A stretch of DNA of 64,000 nt from Lotus japonicus (lineage: Eukaryota > Streptophyta > Magnoliopsida > Fabales > Fabaceae), in NCBI RefSeq assembly GCF_012489685.1, contig NC_080042.1:54674066-54738065 (forward strand), written 5' to 3'. Below the pieces are notes generated by a model, which made no database searches, was not told the DNA's origin, and was given only the letters and a program-made list of their open reading frames with translations. Position 1 is the first letter of the stretch, and every line of letters begins with the position of its first letter. Of this stretch, positions 33,327-44,485 are shown piece by piece. Made by a program: the position numbers and the translations under genes.

Positions 33327-33699
33327 GTCTTGCATAAAAAGTACCCCTGCTTTGATGTCACTTCTGGACGCTGGTTTCATGATTGCATTGTTAGGAAAAT
33401 TGGTGAAATGAGGTCAATTTAGAAGGATAAGTTCATTGGGTCAGGTAAATTGAAGAAATTTTTTAATAGCTTGTTCATCTTGCCACTGCAAAACGGAATC
33501 GTATAATAGAAATGGCTGGCTGAGTGGCTGAATGGATTAAAGGTATGTAGAGATGAAAATTTATTTGGAGAAGGGTCTTTTTAGATAGGGAGCAGGGCAT
33601 GTTAATATAGCCGAATCATGTCCTTGGTATTTTTAATAAAAAAATGGAATTGCCGATGGTTGGACTTGGACAGTAAGTTGTGATGGGAGTTATTATATG

Positions 33700-34086
33700 A
33701 GTTCCTCATACAAAGTGTTGAATAACCAGGGTGCGACCATATATGGCTGATTCCAATTTCAAGGATGTGTGGATCGTGTTTGCTCCTTTGAAGGTATGTG
33801 CTTTCTTGTGGAGGCTGGTATTGGACTACATTCAAAGCATGAGGAATTTAAGGAGGAGACATGTTATCCATTCAATTGAGGGTGCCGTATGCCCTCTTTG
33901 CCCACAGGTGGAAGAGACATCGCAATATATTATTTTCTCATGCTTGGTCTTATGGAAGTTTTTGGCATAGTGTTACTAATGGCTTGGTAACCATGGTGTT
34001 TCCTAATGATAGTTCTATGAACTTTTCACAACATATTTTTGGTTGCGGGATTAAACTTCAGAGGAGAGGAAGCTGGACAATATGAG
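33700..34086 (+). pseudogene. LINE zf-RVT region
   Basis: The frame reads VWIVFAPLKVCAFLWRLVLD, then NLRRRHVIHS and CPLCPQVEETSQYI, the conserved zinc-binding tail (C..C...H...C type) of plant LINE reverse transcriptases. A stop at 33968 and a frameshift lead to a second block (WSYGSFWHSVTNGLV). Not functional. Confidence 0.7.
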
Positions 34087-34240
34087 TTGCTGCTGTTTGG
34101 TCCATTTGGATTTTTAGGAACACTATTATTAATGTATTCTCATGTACTGTTTTTTATGTGGATAATGTGCTGGATTCGATTAAAATGAGGTCGTGGAATT
34201 GGTTTAGAGCAAAGTTAAAAAGTTTTAAATGTCATGGATG

Positions 34241-35914
34241 ATAAACTCTTCTCATTTTTTTCAGATTTGTAATTTCTTGTAGTCTCCTTGGCCATATAAG
34301 ATTTGGTGGTGCGCAAATCATCCTGGTAGAGGCATATTTTGGGATAACATTAAAAACATGGTCCAGTAGGCGATAATTTCATTCCCTCCTATCATGCAAA
34401 ATGTGATTAGCCACCTTTGCATCCTTAGGCAAGCAATTAGGAGAGGAGCGAACCTTGCCATCACCTAGCCCTGTGATAGCAAATCCACAAGTGCATGGAA
34501 TACCCAAAGTAATAGAAAAGATTTTCGAACAACAAGGATTGTTTGATTAATGATTTGTTCTTGTAGATTAATGTTCATAATGAAAAACAAAAAGAAATTC
34601 ATAGACTACTCAAAACCGAATTCCTATATAAACTTCATAGATTCTTCTATGGTTCTACAACCTTTACCTTCATTTATTAATACATAAATCAAGTAAAACA
34701 TTCAATTTCATTTGCTAAGCCTAATACCTTAATACCTGCTAGTCAATTCAATTGAAGAATTAACGCTTCTCAATTGAGGCTAACACTACTGATTCATATC
34801 CTTATACCTAAGTGATAATGATAATCACTCAAACCAGACTTAGTTCCCTAATCCTTACAAAACTATCGCTGTGCAAGAAAAAACATAACACTTGCATGCA
34901 TTCAAGCGGACAGGCAACATAGAGAAGAGATTCATAGAAGAAAGTCATAATTCATATACATAAACTGAAGATCAAAGCTTAAATAGAACTAAGATTCACA
35001 ATTCTCAAAGTACTAAAAGAAACCTAGTCAAGCATGACCATAAACCATCTAAGAAAGCAAGAAAAGAACCTTAAAATACTTTATGGGTAGCTCCAAAATA
35101 AAGGGGAAAAGTACCAGAAGCCTCTAACTAAGAATCCCAAAAACAAAATTACAAGTGTCCTATTTAGAGAGCAAACCAGCACAGCCGCGTGGCTAAAGGC
35201 TGACCCAACAGCATAGAGGGGCAATGCTTTGGCGCTGCAATGTGATGTTTGTTGGCACTGCAGCGTTGAAGGTTCGTGTGATGGCGCTGCGGGAGTGGGT
35301 ATAGCTGGCCTTGGGTGTTCGATGACTTTTTGCATTCCAAAACTTTATGCTGACAACTTTGACCTCCTTTTGTAGAACAGACCGTGTGGATTCGTTAACC
35401 GTCTAATCAAGTTGAAATTTTGATATGTTACTCACAACACATAGATCTTCAATTTGACTAGTCGTATCGTCAAGAAAACGTCTCTGCTATGAGAACCAGC
35501 CCACGCAATTAGCATATTTCCAGCTTCCCTTCATCAAAACACATGATCTTCCTTAAAATCTTCATTCATCAAAGCTCGCCCTTATATCTTCATCCATCAA
35601 AGCTCCCCATTGCCATATAACCTGCTTATAACACCACTTGAAACCACTCCAAATTCATCAATAGCCACTTGAAATCACTAGAACAACATCATTAGCACAT
35701 GAAACCACTAAAACACTCATATAAAAACTCTTAATCAATTATTCCTTCACCACTAACCAAAACCACTCATGGTTCTTTAGAGCTCTTAAAACCAGAATTC
35801 AAGACTCAAAACTGACCAGATTCCTACTAATGCAACAATTAAGAAAAAAACTAACAAAAATACCAAAAGTCCCTTAAGAATTCTAAACTACTCATGCAAA
35901 CAGAATGTACATAA
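34241..35914. repeat. Intergenic sequence with a dispersed repeat
   Basis: No gene recognised. Part of it (about 35360-35520: TTTGACCTCCT, GAAATTTTGATATGTT, GATCTTCAATTTGAC, CTATGAGAA) matches about 54609-54780 at moderate similarity, so it is a dispersed repeat, perhaps part of an LTR. The open frame at 35081-35335 on the minus strand has no family motif. Confidence 0.5.
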
Positions 35915-35923
35915 AATTGTGTA

Positions 35924-37236
35924 GGCTTAAAAGCATTTTTGGTCCTCCACGAATACGATGTGTGCAAACATGGTCCCTACACTTTAAAAATAGCATTCTT
36001 AGTCCCTCACGTTACCTTCCGTTAGCACTTTTGATCTTTCGTCAATAAATTAACGTTTTATGCTAAAAAAAGGCTAATAATAAAAAGAAATCTAAAACCC
36101 AGAAATGCGATGAATGTTCATCAAGGAGCAGCCGGCTCTATCCTTTCTTCTCCAGAAATCCTAGCTACCTCATCCTCCATTCCCATGGCTGCTTCAACCA
36201 CCGACAACCTGTTCTCCCTCAGAATCACACCACCACTGGGTCCCTCTCTTCTCAAACGCCACCACCGTTCCTTTCCTCACAACCGCGTAAACCCACCTCC
36301 ACCTCTCTCCCTGAACCAAATCGCGCCTCCCTTCTACCCAAATCGAACCACTATGACCGCCTCTTTCTCCATGAGTAACGCTGCTACTGCAACCTCTTCT
36401 TCTAGACTCAAATAGCGCAGCCACCACCCAGATCCGCGACGCCACTGTCGCCTCCACTCTAAGACTGCGCGGTCGCCACCCTCGGGTTCAGATCGTGTCT
36501 CAACCATCGCTACCACCCAGTGGTTCTTCGATAACCCAGAGGGTGAAAACGGGTTTTCTAGAGAAGTGAAAGGGTGGGGATTCTAGGGGAAACCTTTGAG
36601 AATGGGTTAAATGGGTTGTTGTTGCTACTGCTGCTAGAAATCGGTATTCTGTTTGGGTTAAGAGTGGTGGAGGGACAAGAAGGGGTTGACAGGGGTAAAC
36701 TCAGGCGGGGTAAGGTTTCTCTCTTCGCCATAGAAATTTCTAGTTCAGATTGTTTGGGCTTGGCGCTGAGCTTGAGTGATTTGGCACGCCGTATTTTCTC
36801 TGTCGTGTGGGAATTGCAGGGACTCAACAGATCATGAATTTATTTAAAACCGCTTACATAAAGCTTGCTCTTAAGTTCGTTTCTTTGTTCTTCCCCTTTT
36901 ATCTTGTAAATGAGCTTCCTTTTGATTTGGAACCTGCTGCTCTTGTTTGTTTTAAGTATGCTAGGTATTTTTTTTTTCACTTTAGTAGTTTATGCTAATT
37001 TGTGCCTTTTTTTTCTGGGTTTTCTGGGCAAAATGATGAAGATGATGGATGAATGAATGAAGATGATGAATATTTTCTGGGGTTTCCAGAAAATGTTAGT
37101 TTTCTAACGGAAAGGAGAAAAGGGACCAAAACTATTGGCGGAGTATAACGTTGGGGATCAATAATGCTAATTTTGAAGTTTAAGGACTCCTTTTGCACAT
37201 ATTGTATTCGTGGGGGACCAAATGTACTTTTAAGCC
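35924..37236. mobile_element. 1.3-kb MULE-type element with unidentified interior
   Basis: Perfect 9-bp target duplication AATTGTGTA at 35915-35923 and 37237-37245. Inverted ends of about 110 bp begin GGCTTAAAAGCATTTTTGGT and include CCACGAATAC and GTGCAAA. The interior (about 36100-37060) is GC-richer, with gene-like open frames on both strands (36110-36415 plus; 36558-36827 minus) but no motif I recognise and no transposase. A Pack-MULE carrying a host-gene fragment is plausible. Confidence 0.8.
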
Positions 37237-37245
37237 AATTGTGTA

Positions 37246-38712
37246 AAAACACTACATTAGATTCTAAAACATAAAATAAAATACGCAAAAGACTTAAGAA
37301 AAACCCTATATAACCTCCAGTCGTCATCCTAGGATCTACGAGTCCTCCCATATGCGAATATTAATCTCATTCCCTACTCTCCATTTTTTGCTTTCCTGGA
37401 TGGTGCTAATTGTCTCCCACACACACCACCACCTCCATAGTTTGGTTGGTGGCCTACATGTGCTTCTAGGTCACTCTTTCGTAGGGAAATATTTTGCTTT
37501 CAAAATGCGGAAAAACAAAGAATTGCATGAAGATAACAATCGCCATACCTATTTCGCTAATAAGGTCTGGTTGGAATCCTCAAGCTCTTGAAACCCCAAA
37601 CCTCATTTTCCTTTTGGCTTGAACAAGTGCTTCTAATTCACCCAATGTGATTTCCTCTCCGCCTATATAAAATTATAAATGATTTGGGTGGCGCAGTCGG
37701 AAAAAAAATTCCAAATAAGAGGAAGACATGTTTAATTCACAAGTTTTAAATGATAACAGTTGTATAAGTAATGAATAGAACCAATTCTCTATTCTGTGCT
37801 ATTTTCAAACAAAAACAACTTTAGTCTGTTCTACTAGTTCTTTTTAAAAAAAAAATTAAATAGTTACTAAAGAGGCCCTTAATCGTTTGATTTTGCAAAG
37901 TGTTTTTCTTTGGGCTACTTTTGCAAAGTATTTGAAAAAAGGTCTCAATGTTAACTTTCAGGTCAAGAGGAATAATATAAAGTGTCAGTAACATGAGGCT
38001 TTGTTTTTTGGTCCAGAGGAATAATATAAATGGGTCCCTCCCTTGATCCGTATGCAATATTCTAGGGCCCAGCCCAAGATTCCAACCCATGAATTGGACC
38101 GGTTATCCTCTTACTCCCACAGTCCCACTACGTCAATCCATTGCTTTTTTGCCACTACCACTTTTAAAATCATTTTTCTGCAGTTGAAAAAATAACTCTT
38201 TTATCTGCATAAAAAAATAATTTTAATGGATTTTACTAGAATCATTTCTTTTCCGAGTTCCCTAATTTTTTTTTTCAAGGTATCCATATCACTACCGACA
38301 GTCATAAGATTAATCTCTTGAGTATTGGAGATCATATTAGGTGTGTTAGTCTATTTATTTTAATTAAAGTTAAAATCTATTTATTTTAATTAAAATTAAA
38401 AAGAAATGCAACTGTTTTTTTCTATAACATTATGTGATTGAATATTTACAATGCATATCCATTATTATTTTTTTATTTATACGGTTCGAAACCGCCTAAA
38501 TTTTAATTATGTAAAACAATGATTTGATATAATGGGCATATTTAGGTGTACAGTGCCCAGTTAGCTATATGGTGCCTAATTTGGTCGTTAGCCTTTACCG
38601 GACATATGATGACTTGACAATGACCCAATATCGTGATAACTTCACATTTACCTAACAACATGCCGATTTGGTTTTGCTTGGTTTACTGGGTTTTGTTAGG
38701 CCTATTAGTATT
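37246..38712. other. Intergenic, nothing recognised
   Basis: AT-rich sequence. Several short open frames without family motifs. Confidence 0.5.
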
Positions 38713-39640
38713 GCGCTAGTCAGATAGGGGCTGAGTGTGGCTATAGCCACACCAGTTTTTTTTTTTTTTAATATGCTTGAGATAGTGGGGGCTGCTACTG
38801 TGGGGTGACATGCTAGGTTAGTAATACATATACATATTAACATAGTAAAACATTAACTTATGGCTAGTAAAACATTAACTTATGTGAATGAATCATGATA
38901 ATGAAACGCTGAAAAAAAAGAGCAAAAATGAAATAACAGAGTTGTCAACAAGCTTCAAAGTCATCTCTTTCTATTGACACCATACCTCCGACAGTGAATC
39001 AAGTAATTAATAAACCAAGTATTTAAGCATAATTGTTTATTTAGTGTTTTAGATGTGCAGTTGTATGAGCTCAATGTCAGATTTGATGAAGAGAATACTG
39101 GACTTTTACAATGTATTTCATGGTTGAGTCCCTCATCATCATTTGAAGCTTTTGATGCGAAAAAATTATTGAGTATGGTTGAGCTCTATCAAAATAATTT
39201 TGTAGATGTGTCGAAAGTGCGGCATCTTCAGAATTATGTTAGAAATGTTCGATGTGATCCAAAATTTGCAAAATTAAAAGGACTTTCAGATCTTTGTGCA
39301 AAACTTGTGGAAACAAAAAAGTGCAACACATTTGATATAGTTTATAAACTTCTGAAGTTGGCTTTAGTCTTTCCGGTAGCAACTGCAAGCGTGGAACGTG
39401 TTTTTTCGGTTATAAAGTAACAAAATGGGTGATCAATGGTTAAATGATCGTCTTGTAACTTTTATAGAAAGAGATGTTCTTGGAACAAATAACAATGATG
39501 TTATTTTAGCTCATTTTCAAAAAATTGATAGTAGATGATTTTCATTGTAAATACACTTCATTATATTTTTAATATATTTTAGTCTATAATTTCTTTTAGT
39601 TTAGCCACACTGATATATAAGGTCTGAATCCGCCTCTGTC
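38713..39640 (+). mobile_element. hAT element remnant
   Basis: The right end, CTGAATCCGCCTCTG near 39627-39641, is a usual end of ZMYM/TTF-type hAT elements. A diverged inverse (CAGATAGGGGCTGAG) lies near 38720. Both sides have a nearby GTGGCTA or TAGCCAC block. No clear 8-bp duplication. The interior retains only the transposase C-terminus. Confidence 0.5.
39055..39538 (+). pseudogene. hAT transposase C-terminus (dimerisation domain), broken
   Basis: The frame at 39055-39420 contains LNVRFDEENTGLLQCISWLS and LALVFPVATASVERVFS, the hallmark of the hAT C-terminal dimerisation domain in TTF-type zinc-finger proteins. A small deletion and frameshift at about 39415 follow; the next frame gives MGDQWLNDRLVTFIERDVL to a stop at 39536-39538. 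The catalytic N-terminal part is absent. Inactive. Confidence 0.75.
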
Positions 39641-40274
39641 AGACTTGGTAGTGATGACAACTGTATAAGCCTAAAAGTAAATATTTCAAAATCTCTCCTG
39701 TTAGGTTTTGATGATAACAATGGAAAGTTATACGCTTAATTTGTAGTTATGGATCTAATTTCTCTGTTCACTTCAGCAAAAACATCAAGTCATTAAGATC
39801 AAGCAAGAAAACTCACTTTATCTGCCTAACAATAGAAGAATTCGTCTGATCCATTTGTGCATTCATCTTATGCTCAATTATCTTATCAAAAGTACATTGC
39901 ACTCCTACTAAGTCAAAGCTACATTGGTAGACTCAGAAAAAAATACATCTGAAACTCTTAAATTGTTATATAAAAAAAACAAAATAATGCAACATTTAGA
40001 TAAACAAGGACTAAAACCACAAAAAAGGTTATTGACACTTCTACAAAAAGAAACACACATTTATCACGAATAAAACAATACTAGAAAAGAATAAGAGGTT
40101 TGTTTTATATTATCTTTGTTGACTAATTTTATTTTGAATTAAGTATATTTTGAATTCAAAATTTGTTATAAAGGTGATAATTTAGCATTGAGATGCTTGT
40201 GTTAATTCCATACTCATGTTAATTAGATATAGTATGAGTTTTGACTCAAGTCATTATTTGATTATTTAATGTCA

Positions 40275-42130
40275 AGCGTAACGCCCCGACTCATCGAGTA
40301 TCATTAGTAATCAAGGCCCACCCAAATTTCTCAAAGACACATTTATTAGTCAGAAATGAAGCCTCAATAAATAAAATTGTTTCAAAAACCAACGCCCATA
40401 AAATCAATTATCCAAGCCAAGTAATCAAGCAACTATAAAAATACAAGAAAACCCCTCGTCGCCATAACATCGTCGATCATCCATGCTGATAGTGAACCTC
40501 CTTCAAGAAGCTTGTAGCCCACACTCGTCGCGATCTGATTCCGTACCTCATCATGATGGCTAAGACCTTGTGTTAAGCGCCCATACAACACACAACAAGC
40601 AAAGGGGGTTAACTTTCCAAAGAAATGACCAATGGAAAAACAAGAAATAAGGCATAGTTCTAAAATAACATCACTAGTAATATAGCATCAGCAACATGTT
40701 ATCACAAGTCTATATCAAACAATCATAACATCATCATAAGCATGTTCACAATTATCACACAAGTTTACATCAAAGTTAGGACCTAAGTCAGTTAGTCTAT
40801 ATGCAGACTCTTCATGAAAGGCGGGACAATCATATGGATACCCACTTCACTCGTCTTTCTACTAGTAACCTACTGTTGATATGCCACTTCTCGTCTCCTA
40901 GACTAACCCACACACTTTTCGAACCTTTATGGCTCTGACTTTTCGAACCTTCACGACTTCGACTGTTCGAACCTTCATAGCTCTAAACCTTGGTGGTGGC
41001 CACGGTCTGGTCCGAACCTTCACGACTTCAAACCCAGCTGGCCCTTATGCACATGTCACGGAACCCAACAACTCGTATCTAATACAAGTTAAGTCAAGCA
41101 TGCATCATCACCATAACAATATCATGGCACACATCTCATAACAAAGCATACATTTCATAGTATAGCATACATTTCATAGTATAGCATATATCACATAAAA
41201 TAACAACAACCAAACAATATCTAAAATATCATATCATGTCATATGTTGCAACATCATATAATCATCAAGCAACAATCAAATATTAAAGCATAGCATGATT
41301 TACAAACAACACATAGCACACATCGCACACAAACGCTCTAAGAACGAAGTTCCCTCACCACAATCATATAGCATAATGTCAAACAAACGAATAGCACAAA
41401 ATCACACAAACCCTCTAAGAACGAAGTGCCTGCACGACACACCAAACAAACATAGAGCAAAAATCACACCCAAGTGAAACTCTAGAACTGAAGTGCCCTC
41501 ACTTTTGCCGCTCTTCTTGCCAAGCTCATGTACCATATCCTCAAGGCTCCCGCTAACCGAACCTATTCCACTAGTATTTATAATGAAATTTAGGAGAAAA
41601 TTCGTGACTTTTCTGCCTCTCTTATGTGCTTCACGACTCATAGGTTCAAGTCCAGTAAGAGTAAGTGGCTCAGTATTCTAGTGGCCCAATAGCGCGCAAC
41701 AACATCTGCTATTTTTCAGACCTATGCACGATCTACCTAATGATCGAATCTTCACTGAAGTTCTGGATGAAAGATGTAGCCCTCTACGTTAGTTTCACGT
41801 AGCTTCAAACAGAGCCTAATTCAGGGTTATGTGGTTTGAGATATGATTATTTTAGTCTAAACTGTTCAGACTCGCAGGTTCTAGCGACTTCCAGCTTGTA
41901 AATGAATTTTGACAAAGTTTGTGACTTATCAACAATGAACCTCAAAATGAAAGTTGTAGCGATTTCTTTGATGACATATTGTTTGTCTCATTCCAACAAC
42001 TAGAGCTTCAAATTCAACCTTGTGATTTGAAGCAAGAAAGAAGAAGAACAAGATTTTCTTCCCCAAAGAGAGAAAACACGTTGTAGAGTTGAGTGATAAA
42101 CAAAAAGACCATCCCATCCGTCTAAATTCA
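40275..42130 (-). repeat. Degenerate LTR-like sequence, chromovirus type
   Basis: Starts GTAACGCCCCGACTC, like the TGTAACACCCCGA end of the solo LTR at 25634, and has the same general order of features: a GGGTTAACTTTCC-like segment, short tandem repeats (TTCGAACCTT near 40917-41020; CATAGTATAGCATA near 41155-41190) and CTCTAAGAACGAAGT repeats near 41335-41430. The far end is not found, so extent and family are uncertain. Confidence 0.4.
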
Positions 42131-43339
42131 CCAGAAAATTACCTGCTTGATCTTAGACTGTTGTTTATCATTATCTCCCAATTTAAAATAAACTTATCTA
42201 ATTTAATTTCTGAGCAATAAATGTCATCTCTTAAACTAATTCAAATAATTGTAGATTATAAAATAAATAGTAATATTCTATATGAATAATATTCGGATTT
42301 AATTACATAATTAAATTTATTGAATTAAGAAACTCTATCACTATCTTATCCCTTAATTTAAAATAAGAGATAATTTTATTTATCAACCAATAAATCGCCA
42401 AATAATCAAATCTTAAAAATTATAATAAAAAGATAAAGAAATCAAACTTAAACCTCTCCAGATTAAAATCTCCACCAAATTAAATCTCTCCATCTCATTC
42501 ATATATATATATATATATATCTTTCCTTCTAACCTTATCCATTTAAAATGAATTAAATTATTTTAATTCCAAATATCATCACAAGTAAATCAATAAAATC
42601 TTGCCATGTCACAATATATTTGGACGTCATAGATATTGTATGAGGATTTTTTCCTAAAAAATACTCTGAAAAATAACTAAAACAATATTATACTTAAAAT
42701 TCACATAATTTCACACATATTATCATTATGATAATGAAAACATCCAATAATAATTATATGAATCTTACATAAAAAGTTATAGAAATATATTATCAAAATA
42801 TCTAATTAAAATATAAGATCATAAAAAATCTTGCTATTCGAGTATTAGTGAATTTTAACAATCCAGAGATATTAATTGTGATTGTTATCTCTTTAAATAA
42901 TGCATATTATATTACAATATAATACGATATTAAATTGATTAGCTTAAGAAATTTGAGACATGGCTTCACATGCCATAGTAATATTTTATAATGAGCTTGA
43001 TCATGTAAAATATTTGATGCCAAAAATATTGTGAGAAACAAAATAACTTGTTGAACAAATTTATATCAAATGTGTTGTTTAGTCTCATAACCAATAGGTT
43101 CATGGTGTTCAAAAGGTTTATATCTCGAGAAATGGATATGGTAATTCTTTTGATATGTTTGGTTAGTGGGAGCACAGAATTAATGTTGTCATGTTAAACT
43201 TTTATAATGGACAATTATAGTTAAACTTTTATAATGGACAATTATAGTGTATGGTTGACATGCGCTTTTATATTAAGTAATTGATAATGCATTGTGTTTT
43301 AATTTTATGCATCATCACAAATGCTTTTGTGTATCTATA
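42131..43339. other. Very AT-rich intergenic stretch
   Basis: No gene. It includes a short AT microsatellite at 42501-42520 and a perfect direct repeat of GTTAAACTTTTATAATGGAC at 43192-43241. Confidence 0.5.
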
Positions 43340-43770
43340 TCAATTGCAAAATCTTAATACTCGAAGTCGTCACAACTATTGTGCTTATAGTTGACACCAA
43401 AATAGAGTTTGAGGTATAATAAATATTAGGGACTCATTGTCGATGGAACCACCATGCTTGTAGTTAACATCAGTTTGAAGTCTGAGACTTATCGAGACTC
43501 AGTGTTCTTGGAATCACTATGCCCACGGTTAACACGAGTTTGGAGTCTAAGGCATATTGGCATTCGGTATTGTTAGAACACCATGCTCTTGGTCGACACA
43601 AATATGGAGTTTGAGGTATATTGGAACTTTGGGTTGTTGGCTCATCATGCATGTGTGGTCCATATTAGAGTAGGATGCATACTGATATTTTAGTTCCGTG
43701 TCATTAGGACATTTGTGTCGATGGTCGACGCCAGTTTAGAGTTGAGGCATAGTGGTTTTAAGAACCACGC
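43340..43770. repeat. Degenerate minisatellite, about 70-bp unit
   Basis: Five or six diverged units. Each has a CACTATGCCC- or CACCATGCTT-like segment, then GGTTAACAC, GTTGACACC or GTCGACGCC, then AGTTTGGAGT, then GAGGCATA or GAGGTATA. No coding frame follows the repeat. Confidence 0.6.
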
Positions 43771-44162
43771 AATTTCTCCTGCTTTAAAGAATTTGAGAGA
43801 AATTAGGACTGACAAAGAAAATAACAGCTTGGATATTGAATATATAACATTGACATATTATATTCTTGATACAATCCACATTGATTACTAGTCGATGGAG
43901 TTATTGCTTGGTTAAATGAATCCTCTATAATCACCCCCAACTAACCAACTTCTCTGACTTTAAATATATTTTTGGCTATCTCCCTTATGTAACTACTTAA
44001 CCACAAATTACCCCATAGCTTGTCCCATTAACGGGAGTATGAGATACAGAGGAAATCTTCCTTACTTCTAGTCACATGTCACATGACTGCTTCATCATAT
44101 GAAAGTAAGACATCTTCTAAAAAATATCAGTGAAACTCCAATCCTTATTCCACTCATAATTT

Positions 44163-44424
44163 TGTTGAAGTTAGAAATTAGCACGTTGTGCTAATGCTAA
44201 GCTAGTAGTTTATTTAGCTGTTAATAAAATACCTATTCAAATGGTCTGTTTACCTTTCAAATTAAAAATCCCTTGTTTCTAGGATTTCTTGTTGAGTTGC
44301 TGTTATCTTTCTTTTGAGTTCCTATACCTGATGTAAGGCTATATAATAGCCATGATATCTCAATAACAATCAGAATTTTCCTTGGTTCAATTCTCTTTTC
44401 TATATCACGTATTCTTTCCGGACA
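44163..44424 (+). repeat. 5' LTR of the copia element (262 bp)
   Basis: TGTTGAAGTTAG to TTTCCGGACA. Contains GGCTATATAATAGCC, a likely TATA region. Confidence 0.92.
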
Positions 44425-44426
44425 TA

Positions 44427-44440
44427 TGGTATCAAGAGCT
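44427..44440 (+). other. Primer-binding site of the copia element
   Basis: TGGTATCAAGAGCT two bases after the LTR, close to the initiator-tRNA-Met primer site. Confidence 0.8.
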
Positions 44441-44485
44441 TAGCGTTCTTTTTACAGAAGTGTGTTTTAAGTCATACTTGCAAGT

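Larger units (their letters stand above)
32385..34240 (+). mobile_element. L1-type LINE remnant, 3' part only
   Basis: Pieces of the C-terminal part of a plant LINE reverse transcriptase: LLDKWCYVFFHKKKSFWCKV at about 32425-32490, then, after a hAT insertion, a continuation to the zinc-binding zf-RVT region at 33731-34085. Frames shift several times. No poly(A) tail or target duplication is evident. The RT core is absent. Confidence 0.65.

Noticed and set aside
41402..41641. Open frame of 79 codons on the minus strand
   Set aside because: Lies in degenerate LTR-like sequence and has no motif.
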